DNA of 11,004 bases, from positions 1-11,004 of the forward strand of contig CAZXYF010000104.1 in the NCBI GenBank assembly GCA_964644705.1. Reading direction: 5' to 3'. The position numbers and the translations under genes are program-made. Under the pieces are notes generated by a model that did no database searches, was not told the origin of the DNA, and saw only the letters and a list, made by a program, of their open reading frames with translations. Positions 1-6,106 of the stretch are shown one piece after another. Positions within the stretch are counted from its first letter, which is position 1. Every line of letters starts with the position of its first letter. The DNA is from CAZXYF01 sp964644705. Its GTDB lineage: Bacteria; Planctomycetota; Brocadiia; SM23-32.

Positions 1-21
1 CCGATAGGTGAAACCTGAGTA

Positions 22-65
22 TTGACCTGACCAGGGCGCAGGCGTATGCCCGTGCGGCAGGTCAA
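22..65. other. Strong hairpin in the leader region far upstream of prfB
   Basis: The arms TTGACCTG (22-29) and CAGGTCAA (58-65) are perfect reverse complements. Inside them CC (31-32) can pair with GG (56-57), and GGGC (34-37) with GCCC (48-51), so a three-part stem forms. No run of T follows, so it is not a typical intrinsic terminator. All three + frames contain early stops in 1-30, and no minus-strand gene can run through. The element is therefore non-coding: the tail of a structured RNA, a processing site or an operator. I do not recognise it as a known RNA family. Confidence 0.45.
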
Positions 66-154
66 GATGGGAGATGAGAATCCTGAGCAATTTGTGTATA
101 ACTGTTTAGCCTTTTAGAAAACGGTTTCAGCTTTTGGGCGATGCTCCCGTTTCC

Positions 155-183
155 TTGACGCTGAGAGCGTTGGGCTTGATAAT
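155..183 (+). promoter_or_regulatory. Sigma70-type promoter for prfB
   Basis: The -35 box TTGACG (155-160) and the -10 box GATAAT (178-183) are separated by exactly 17 bases. Each matches the consensus at five of six positions. Transcription would start near 190, giving a leader of about 53 bases before the prfB start at 244. This is the best promoter match I found in the window. Confidence 0.6.
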
Positions 184-243
184 GATAGACCGGTATGGGG
201 GCGTATTTTTTTATCATCTTATGGAGACACGGGAGAAACGTTT

Positions 244-1348
244 ATGCCTGCCGATATAACTCAACTGGCCGCTCGCTTGCAAAAGCTGCGGGACTCTCTT
301 TGACACGGACAACAAACTGGATGAACTCGATGAGCTCGAGGCGGAGATGAGCCATCATGATTTCTGGGATAACCAGGAACATGCACAGAAGGTCATCAAA
401 CGGCTGAAATATCTGAAAAAAATCACCGAACCCGTCGAGGAAATCGAGCAGAAAGTTGAAGATGCGCAGGTTATGCATGAACTGGCGGAGGAAGCCGACG
501 ACGAGGAGACCCGCCAGGAGGTCGAACAGCGATGCGCCGAGATTGAGAAAGATCTGGATAAGCTGGAACTGCAGAGCATGCTGGGACGACCGGAGGATGA
601 GAAAAATGCATTCCTCAGCGTCCAGGCGGGAGCCGGAGGTACCGAGAGCTGCGATTGGGCTGAGATGTTGCTGCGCATGTACTCCCGATGGGCGGATATC
701 GAGGGCTACAAAAGCGAACTCATTGATCGCCGCGAGGGAGAAGAAGCCGGGGTGCGTAGCGCGACCATCCGGGTGAAAGGTACGAACGCTTTTGGTTATC
801 TCAAAAGCGAGATTGGCGTGCACAGGCTTGTGCGCATATCTCCCTTTGACTCCAGTGGTCGGCGCCACACGTCTTTTGCAGCTGTGGATGTGGTCCCGGA
901 GTATGAAGACGACATTGAGATTGAACTGGATGATAATGAGCTGGAGATGGACTTCATGCGATCCAGCGGCCCCGGCGGTCAGCACGTCAATAAAGCCTCT
1001 TCTGCCGTGCGGCTGAAACATGTTCCCACCGGAATTACGGTCCAGTGTCAGAGTGAACGATCACAGCATAAGAATCGGCGTATAGCCCGAAACATGCTGA
1101 AATCAAAGCTGTATCAGCGTGAACAGCAAAAACGGGAGGAAACTCTTGAAAAGCTGTATGACTCCAAGGGCGAAATAGCATGGGGGAGTCAGATCCGGTC
1201 GTACGTTCTCCAGCCATATCAGATGGTGAAGGACACGCGCACCGATCACGAAACGGGTAATACCGAAGCCGTTCTTGATGGGGAGATAACACCGTTTATG
1301 GAAGCCTATCTCCGACATAAACTGGCGGAGGATAGCGGGGCCAAATAG
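244..1348 (+). CDS. prfB: Peptide chain release factor 2, with programmed +1 frameshift
   Basis: RF2 ends translation at UGA and UAA by entering the ribosomal A site and triggering hydrolysis of the peptidyl-tRNA ester. Translation starts at ATG 244, eight bases after GGGAG (231-235). It runs 19 codons to an in-frame TGA at 301-303 and continues after a +1 shift (244-300 joined to 302-1348), giving 367 residues against 365 in E. coli. The segment before the stop, LRDSL then D, matches the family pattern LRGYL-D. The codon-recognition motif SPF lies at residues 199-201 and the catalytic GGQ at 244-246, at the usual spacing. The residue matching E. coli position 246 is Ser (S240). The N-terminal half is acidic and helical, as in the family. 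A conventional gene call would begin at ATG 347 and lose the first 34 residues. The final stop is TAG, which RF2 does not read. It has its own promoter at 155-183. Confidence 0.96.
286..304 (+). promoter_or_regulatory. RF2 programmed +1 frameshift site
   Basis: The slippery CTT codon (298-300) is followed by TGA C (301-304), the hallmark CTTTGAC of bacterial prfB. When RF2 is scarce, the ribosome pauses at the UGA and slips forward by one base into the downstream frame, so RF2 level controls its own synthesis. In E. coli a strong internal Shine-Dalgarno sequence (AGGGGG) ends three bases before CTT. Here only GGGA (290-293) is visible, ending four bases before CTT, so the stimulatory element looks weak. 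Confidence 0.92.
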
Positions 1349-1531
1349 TCTATCACCCGTGGAAGATGAGGAATCCGAATCCGGATTCTCACCCCCATCT
1401 CAATATTTGAGGCGGTTAACCCGAGCGAGGAGCAGAGCTCCCCAACAGGTATTCGTTTTCTGATACTCCAGTCCAGTAAGAATGCTAATTGGGCCTGGAT
1501 GTGTATGCCAATGACGAGTCCGTCGCATGTT

Positions 1532-1580
1532 CACCGGTTTCAGCGGGCGTGTGGCGGGTCGGTCGGAGACCAAACCGGTG
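1532..1580. repeat. Perfect 9-base inverted repeat with nested stem
   Basis: CACCGGTTT (1532-1540) and AAACCGGTG (1572-1580) are exact reverse complements around a 31-base interior. Inside, GGTC (1561-1564) pairs with GACC (1568-1571) over a three-base loop. Transcribed, this would form a stable branched hairpin; as DNA it could be a spaced operator. No T-run follows on either side. Confidence 0.5.
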
Positions 1581-1601
1581 TCGGTTGAGTTGTTGAAAAC
1601 A

Positions 1602-1618
1602 CACTGTGATTCACAGTG
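1602..1618. repeat. 17-base palindrome upstream of dnaJ
   Basis: CACTGTGA (1602-1609), one T, then TCACAGTG (1611-1618) form a perfect palindrome with a single central base. It contains TGTGA and TCACA half-sites with a one-base spacer, unlike the six-base spacer of a CRP site. It could bind a dimeric regulator or form a seven-pair hairpin with a three-base loop. On the minus strand it is followed by TGTTTTC, a weak terminator-like tail, but no minus-strand gene ends here. Confidence 0.45.
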
Positions 1619-1731
1619 CCCCTGATTGTTCGACATTACCTGTGGCTGCGGCTGCGTTTAGAATAATTCACCCTTGAGATTTGTGAAATGCTGGGGTAAA
1701 GCTACTTCAGACATCTACGCAATAAGAAGCT

Positions 1732-2859
1732 ATGGCAGAGAAAGATTATTACAAAACGTTGGGCGTTTCTGAAGATGCGTCGGATGAGGAAATCCGGAAG
1801 GCATACAGGAAACTGGCCAAGGAATACCATCCGGATCGGAACGAGGGCAGCGAGGCCGCGCAGGAGAAATTTAAAGAAATCAGCGAGGCCTATCGCGTGC
1901 TGTCGGATCCCGAGAAGCGCCAGAAGTATGATCGCCTGCGACAGGCGCATCGCCAGGGCGGCGCTGGATTCAGCTTTGAGGATCTGTTTGGGGGCGGGGG
2001 CGGTGGAGGTGGAGGCGAGCAAACCTCATCGCGTCGTACCCGGGAGAGTCCTTTCGGCGGTGGTGGCGGCAGTGGTGGCGGTCTGGGAGATATTTTCAGC
2101 AATATTTTCGGGGGCGGCGGTGGAGCCGGTCAGCAGTACAGTTCGCCGCGTCGCGGACATGACGTTCACAGCCGGGTGACGATACCGTTTGAGAAGGCGG
2201 CAAAAGGTGGGGAGGTTTCGGTGCGCATACCTCGCGAAAGTGAGTGTGAGCGGTGCGGTGGCACCGGTGCTGCGCCCGGCAGTCAGGTTGATATATGTCC
2301 TCAGTGCGGTGGGCGAGGCCAGGTGTCCACCAGCGCCGGTGGGTTCAGCCGCACGCAGTCCTGTCCGCAGTGTTTCGGGCGGGGGAAGATCATACAGAAT
2401 CCCTGTGCTGTGTGTCATGGTGACGGAAGTGTGGAACGTCAGAGCACCGTGGAAGTTGACATTCCGCCAGGCATTGAAGATGGCAAGAAGCTGCGGCTTC
2501 GTGGGATGGGGGAAGCCGGGAAAGCGGGAGCGGAGGATGGCGATCTAATCCTTGAGGTCAATGTGCAGGAGCATCCCTCGTTCAGCCGGGAAGGTCTGGA
2601 TGTTTACGGCACGGCACAAATCGATATGGTGGACGCTGCACTGGGCACGAAAGTCGATGCGGAAACTATGGATGGTACGGTGAATGTGAAAGTGCCGGCG
2701 GGCACGCAGCCGGGGCAAAAACTGCGGCTCAAAGGGCGCGGGCTTAGCGATGCACGGGGCCGTACCGGAGACCATTTCGTTGAAATCGAGGTGCAGATCC
2801 CGACCGAATTAACGTCGGAACAAAAAGAATTGCTGAAAAAGTTCAAGAAACGTAGCTGA
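1732..2859 (+). CDS. dnaJ: Chaperone protein DnaJ (Hsp40, class A)
   Basis: DnaJ delivers unfolded clients to DnaK and stimulates its ATPase in the cytoplasm. The 375 residues match the usual length (E. coli 376) and show the full class A order: J domain at about 1-72 with the essential HPD at 33-35, a very glycine-rich linker at about 77-135, a first substrate-binding segment, the zinc domain, and a C-terminal substrate-binding and dimerisation region. The four CxxCxGxG zinc motifs start at residues 172, 189, 211 and 225. The fourth reads CAVCHGDG; all four are intact. The linker has uninterrupted stretches of up to nine glycines. The start has only a weak purine-rich ribosome site (AAGAAG, 1725-1730), but the J domain begins directly at this ATG. 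No dnaK or grpE is next to it; hsp20 and lon follow on the same strand. Confidence 0.97.
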   Translation: MAEKDYYKTLGVSEDASDEEIRKAYRKLAKEYHPDRNEGSEAAQEKFKEISEAYRVLSDPEKRQKYDRLRQAHRQGGAGFSFEDLFGGGGGGGGGEQTSSRRTRESPFGGGGGSGGGLGDIFSNIFGGGGGAGQQYSSPRRGHDVHSRVTIPFEKAAKGGEVSVRIPRESECERCGGTGAAPGSQVDICPQCGGRGQVSTSAGGFSRTQSCPQCFGRGKIIQNPCAVCHGDGSVERQSTVEVDIPPGIEDGKKLRLRGMGEAGKAGAEDGDLILEVNVQEHPSFSREGLDVYGTAQIDMVDAALGTKVDAETMDGTVNVKVPAGTQPGQKLRLKGRGLSDARGRTGDHFVEIEVQIPTELTSEQKELLKKFKKRS

Positions 2860-2935
2860 TGGCCAACGGCGTACATCCCCTCAGTAGCAGGGGCAGGTGG
2901 AAGCCCGTGCAGGTTTGGTTGCCGCCTGTGGAAGC

Positions 2936-2958
2936 GGGATTGTTCCCAACGGGAGAAA
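2936..2958 (+). promoter_or_regulatory. Candidate RNA thermometer over the hsp20 ribosome-binding site
   Basis: TTCCC (2943-2947) can pair with GGGAG (2951-2955), with one G-T wobble, over an AAC loop. Two more T-A pairs (2940-2941 with 2957-2958) lie beyond a G-A mismatch. This hides the hsp20 Shine-Dalgarno sequence. The same TCCC (2944-2947) can instead pair with GGGA (2936-2939), which would free the site, so two exclusive folds exist. Leaders of bacterial small heat-shock genes often carry such thermosensors (ROSE, fourU). This is inferred by eye only; no energies were computed. Confidence 0.35.
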
Positions 2959-2965
2959 ATGGAGA

Positions 2966-3415
2966 ATGTCTGACACAGACCGTCGCATCAAGGTAAAAGC
3001 GAAGAAACATTTTGAGAAGATCCGCAAGATGGTCGATGGTGTTCTGGGCGAGTCGCGGAGCTTTTCCAGTCGAAGAAGTGACGCGTGGGAACCGCCCATG
3101 GACGTGTATGAGACTCATGAGGCGATCGTGCTGAAGCTTTCTCTCGCTGGTATCAAGGCTTCGGACGTTCGGATTAAATACGAAGACGATGTGGTAACGA
3201 TTTGCGGTGAGCGAGAGGCGGAATCAGAACCGGATCTTGTGGCGTATCACCGGATGGAAATACGGAACGGATATTTCGAACGATCTGTGCTGGTGCAGAA
3301 ACCGGTGGACCCGGCCAGTGCAACCGCCGAGTATTCCGATGGTTTTCTGAAAGTCAGCATACCGAAGGTGAAAGAGAGAAAACAACGCGTCTATACCCTC
3401 AGAGTGGAACTTTAA
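2966..3415 (+). CDS. Small heat-shock protein, Hsp20/alpha-crystallin family
   Basis: Small heat-shock proteins are ATP-independent holdases that form oligomers and keep denatured proteins soluble for refolding or degradation. From ATG 2966 the protein has 149 residues, the usual family size. A basic N-terminal arm (1-40) precedes an alpha-crystallin domain (about 41-135). That domain starts WEPPMDVYET, carries the LSLAGIKASDV strand-turn that in relatives reads ELPG, then GYFERSVLV and ends with DGFLKVSIPK. The C-terminal LRV (145-147) fits the hydrophobic IxI-type anchor. An in-frame ATG at 2897 would add 23 residues, but it has no good ribosome site and the addition looks unrelated to the family. 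ATG 2966 has GGGAGA (2951-2956) nine bases before it. It lies 106 bases after dnaJ and 45 before lon. Confidence 0.93.
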   Translation: MSDTDRRIKVKAKKHFEKIRKMVDGVLGESRSFSSRRSDAWEPPMDVYETHEAIVLKLSLAGIKASDVRIKYEDDVVTICGEREAESEPDLVAYHRMEIRNGYFERSVLVQKPVDPASATAEYSDGFLKVSIPKVKERKQRVYTLRVEL

Positions 3416-3460
3416 TCGAAGCGACGCGATTCAGATGACAGAGGCTTGAGGCATAAATTC

Positions 3461-5950
3461 ATGACAGATAATAATGATGATCAGAAGGATCAACTTTTTG
3501 CGGAAGTTGAGAGCGAGCAACAGAGAGCTGCGGAAGAATTGCAGGGCATGCTGGTCTCTTCCGAGAATGGCTCGATCCCGAACGATGGGGAGGAGGGCGA
3601 TGCCGAATCGATGTCTCGCGAAGATTATCCGGATCGCCTCCCCGTTCTGCCCCAGCCCGACAACGTGATTTTTCCCGGCATGGTGATGCCGGCCCATGTC
3701 GAAGAGGAAGAGTTGCTGGAGATGGTTGAGGATATTGTGGTTGGGGATAAGATGTTCCTGGCCGTCGGGACGCATGAGGAGGGTGACCTGACAGACCCGG
3801 AAAACCTATACGATGTTGGCACGTTGTGTTCGATCGTGCAGATGATACGTATGCCGGACGACACGGTCCGGTTCCTCGCGCAGGGTGTGAGCCGCTGTCG
3901 GGTGGAGCACTATGTCCACGAGGGATCCGCGCTGTATGCCGATGTCGATCATCTGCAAACGGAGATGAACGACGATGCCGAAACCAGCGCTCTTCTGAAA
4001 AACCTCCGCACCCAGTTTTTGGACATGGTGGATATGCTTCCGGAGGCCGATGAAGATGTTGAAACTATCATCGACAGCATCGAACAACCGGGGCGACTGG
4101 CGGATGTCGTGTGCGCTAATCTGAACGTGTCCGTCGAGGAAAAACAGGAAGTGCTGGAAGCCCTGGATATCAAAGAACGTCTTGAGAAAGTGTCGAATTT
4201 CCTGGCCCGGGAAGTGGAGTATCTGGATGTAGCACAGCGCATTCGGTCGAGGGCCCGGGATGAGATGGACAAAGGCCAGAGGGAATACTACCTCCGGCAG
4301 CAGCTCAAAGCCATCCAGGAGGAACTGGGCGAGACTGATGCACGGACAAACGAGGTCAATGAACTGCGTGAACAGCTCGACGAGAAAGAGCTGCCCGAAG
4401 AGGTCGAAGAAGCGGCCGAGCACGAGCTGGGACGGCTGGATGTGATCAATCCCGCCAGTCCGGAATACAACGTGGTGCGGAATTATCTGGACTGGATCAT
4501 GGAGCTTCCCTGGCTGGAAAGCACGGATGATAATCTGGACCTCGAACAGGCCCGACAGGTCCTGGAAGATGACCATTACGGTCTGGACGAGATCAAAGAA
4601 CGGGTCCTGGAGTTTCTGGCCGTCCGGCAGCTGCGTGAGGACATGCGCGGGTCCATTCTGTGTTTCCTGGGCCCCCCCGGAACAGGCAAGACGTCGATCG
4701 GGAAGTCCATCGCCCGGGCTATGAACCGCGAATACGTGCGCACCTCACTGGGTGGTGTGCGTGATGAAGCGGAAATCCGGGGGCACCGGCGCACCTATGT
4801 GGGAGCGATGCCGGGACAGATCATCCTGGGGCTGAAAAAGGCGGGATCGAACAACCCGGTTTTCATGCTGGATGAGGTGGATAAACTCGGGTCCGATTTC
4901 CGAGGAGACCCCGCCAGCGCCCTGCTGGAAGTGCTCGATCCCGAGCAGAACGAGAACTACGTCGATCATTATCTGGATCTTTCCTTCGATCTATCCCGGG
5001 TGATGTTCATCTGTACGGCAAACGTGCCGGATACCATTCCACCGGCTTTGCGCGACAGGATGGAGATCCTGGAGTTCCCCGGATACACGGAAGAGGAAAA
5101 GTTGCAGATCGCCAAACAATACCTTGTTCCCGATCAAATTGCGGATCACGGGCTGAGCGATGATCAGATCAGTCTGGAGGACGAGGCTTTGAATCGGCTG
5201 ATTTCCGAATACACCCGGGAGGCAGGGGTGCGGAACCTTGAACGCGAGATCGCTTCAGTCTGTCGGAAAGTGGCGAAGGGGATCGCTCTGGAAGAGATTG
5301 AGTCACGGGATGTTGGCGATGACGACGTGGAAGATATTCTGGGACCACCTCAGTACATTCCGGAAGTCGCCGAACGCGTGGACGAACCAGGCGTGGCCAC
5401 GGGGGTGGCCTGGACCGCTACCGGCGGTACGGTCATTTTTGTGGAGGCCTCGCAAACTCCGGGCGAGGGCAATCTGACCCTGACCGGCCAGCTGGGGGAT
5501 GTGATGAAAGAAAGTGCGCAGGCCGCTGTGACGTATGCTCGAGCCCATGCGGATGAACTGGGGATTGATCAGGATCTGTTCAGTAGCCATGATTTTCATA
5601 TCCACGTCCCCAAGGGGGCCATCCCGAAGGACGGGCCCAGCGCTGGGGTCACAATGGGTATGGCGCTGATCTCGTTGTGCACAAACCGGAAACTGCGGCA
5701 TGATGTGGCCATGACGGGGGAGATTACCCTGCGCGGCAAGGTGATGCCCGTGGGAGGGATCAAGGAAAAGGCCATTGCTGCCAAAAGAGCGGGTATCAAA
5801 ACCCTCATTGTTCCGGACCAAAACAAGAAGGATCTGCCCGATGTGCCGGATTACGCTAAGGATGTCCTGGATTTCAAGTTCGTCGATAAAATGGATGAAA
5901 TCATCCCCATCGCTCTCGTGGATGAGGATGAAGAGGGCGAGGAGGAATAA
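3461..5950 (+). CDS. lon: ATP-dependent Lon protease (LonA type)
   Basis: Lon is a cytoplasmic hexameric AAA+ serine protease that unfolds and degrades damaged and short-lived regulatory proteins. From ATG 3461 it has 829 residues (E. coli 784). The order is: an acidic extension (1-58), the substrate-binding LON domain from about 59, a helical region rich in charged residues with QREYYLRQQLKAIQEELGE, the AAA+ module with Walker A GPPGTGKT (404-411) and Walker B MLDEVDK (D471, E472), and the protease domain with catalytic Ser727 in KDGPSAG and Lys770 in GGIKEK. Their 43-residue spacing equals that of E. coli S679 and K722. The last residues are almost all acidic. A TTG at 3446 could add five residues, but TGAGG (3447-3451), nine bases before ATG 3461, favours the later start. 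Likely co-transcribed with dnaJ and hsp20. Confidence 0.96.
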   Translation: MTDNNDDQKDQLFAEVESEQQRAAEELQGMLVSSENGSIPNDGEEGDAESMSREDYPDRLPVLPQPDNVIFPGMVMPAHVEEEELLEMVEDIVVGDKMFLAVGTHEEGDLTDPENLYDVGTLCSIVQMIRMPDDTVRFLAQGVSRCRVEHYVHEGSALYADVDHLQTEMNDDAETSALLKNLRTQFLDMVDMLPEADEDVETIIDSIEQPGRLADVVCANLNVSVEEKQEVLEALDIKERLEKVSNFLAREVEYLDVAQRIRSRARDEMDKGQREYYLRQQLKAIQEELGETDARTNEVNELREQLDEKELPEEVEEAAEHELGRLDVINPASPEYNVVRNYLDWIMELPWLESTDDNLDLEQARQVLEDDHYGLDEIKERVLEFLAVRQLREDMRGSILCFLGPPGTGKTSIGKSIARAMNREYVRTSLGGVRDEAEIRGHRRTYVGAMPGQIILGLKKAGSNNPVFMLDEVDKLGSDFRGDPASALLEVLDPEQNENYVDHYLDLSFDLSRVMFICTANVPDTIPPALRDRMEILEFPGYTEEEKLQIAKQYLVPDQIADHGLSDDQISLEDEALNRLISEYTREAGVRNLEREIASVCRKVAKGIALEEIESRDVGDDDVEDILGPPQYIPEVAERVDEPGVATGVAWTATGGTVIFVEASQTPGEGNLTLTGQLGDVMKESAQAAVTYARAHADELGIDQDLFSSHDFHIHVPKGAIPKDGPSAGVTMGMALISLCTNRKLRHDVAMTGEITLRGKVMPVGGIKEKAIAAKRAGIKTLIVPDQNKKDLPDVPDYAKDVLDFKFVDKMDEIIPIALVDEDEEGEEE

Positions 5951-5972
5951 GGATTCTCGATGGGCCCCGGGG

Positions 5973-6010
5973 AACGGCCGACAAAGGCAATGGACGAAGG
6001 AACCCGACGA
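5973..6010. repeat. Dispersed repeat, right arm, after lon
   Basis: Bases 5973-6000 match 7495-7522 at 25 of 28 positions, starting AACGGCCGACAAAGG. The likeness continues weakly to 6010. CCCCGG precedes both copies. Here only one arm of the element is present, 22 bases after the lon stop. It is followed by a small hairpin, AACCCG (6001-6006) with CGGGTT (6011-6016) over a four-base loop, that may end the lon transcript, although no T-run follows. Confidence 0.65.
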
Positions 6011-6021
6011 CGGGTTACGCA

Positions 6022-6091
6022 AACCAGCAACCAACAACCAGCAACCAACAACCAGCAACCAACAACTAACAACTAACAACTAACAACTAAA
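6022..6091. repeat. Tandem array of ten heptamers
   Basis: Ten 7-base units follow the pattern AACYARC. First come three copies of the 14-base pair AACCAGC AACCAAC (6022-6063). Then come four copies of AACTAAC (6064-6091), the last ending in A. The array lies between the convergent ends of lon and the UROD-like gene and overlaps no supported gene. The two-step make-up suggests growth by slippage from an older 14-base unit and a younger 7-base unit. Confidence 0.9.
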
Positions 6092-6106
6092 AACCAGCCG
6101 TCCCCC

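Larger units (their letters stand above)
1349..1731. other. Intergenic region prfB-dnaJ, rich in inverted repeats
   Basis: No convincing gene lies here. A 78-codon minus-strand frame (1400-1636) has no recognisable domain and covers the inverted repeats described separately. GAATCC (1371-1376) can pair with GGATTC (1383-1388) just after prfB, but no T-run follows, so termination there is doubtful. A possible -10 box TAGAAT (1659-1664) with a poor -35 box TTACCT (1637-1642, spacing 16) precedes dnaJ. I saw no CIRCE element and no full sigma32-type promoter, although CCCTTGAG (1671-1678) resembles a heat-shock -35 box. Confidence 0.5.

Noticed and set aside
242..1021. A 259-codon minus-strand frame opposite prfB
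   Set aside because: It is antisense to conserved RF2 sequence, including the GGQ and SPF regions, and shows no domain.
1400..1636. A 78-codon minus-strand frame between prfB and dnaJ
   Set aside because: No ribosome site or domain was recognised, and it covers perfect inverted repeats, which better suits non-coding DNA. A small unknown protein cannot be fully excluded.
1671..1700. Sigma32-like heat-shock promoter before dnaJ (CCCTTGAG)
   Set aside because: The -35 part resembles the consensus, but GGGGTAAA stands where CCCCAT would be expected.
2897..2965. In-frame upstream extension of the Hsp20 protein by 23 residues
   Set aside because: The added residues do not resemble the family, and ATG 2966 has a better ribosome site.
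3806..4576. A 256-codon minus-strand frame opposite lon (a similar one lies at 5303-6079)
   Set aside because: Both are shadows of the conserved Lon domains.
6022..6091. Possible CRISPR array in the repeat region after lon
   Set aside because: The units are seven bases long, contiguous and without spacers, so it is a simple tandem repeat.
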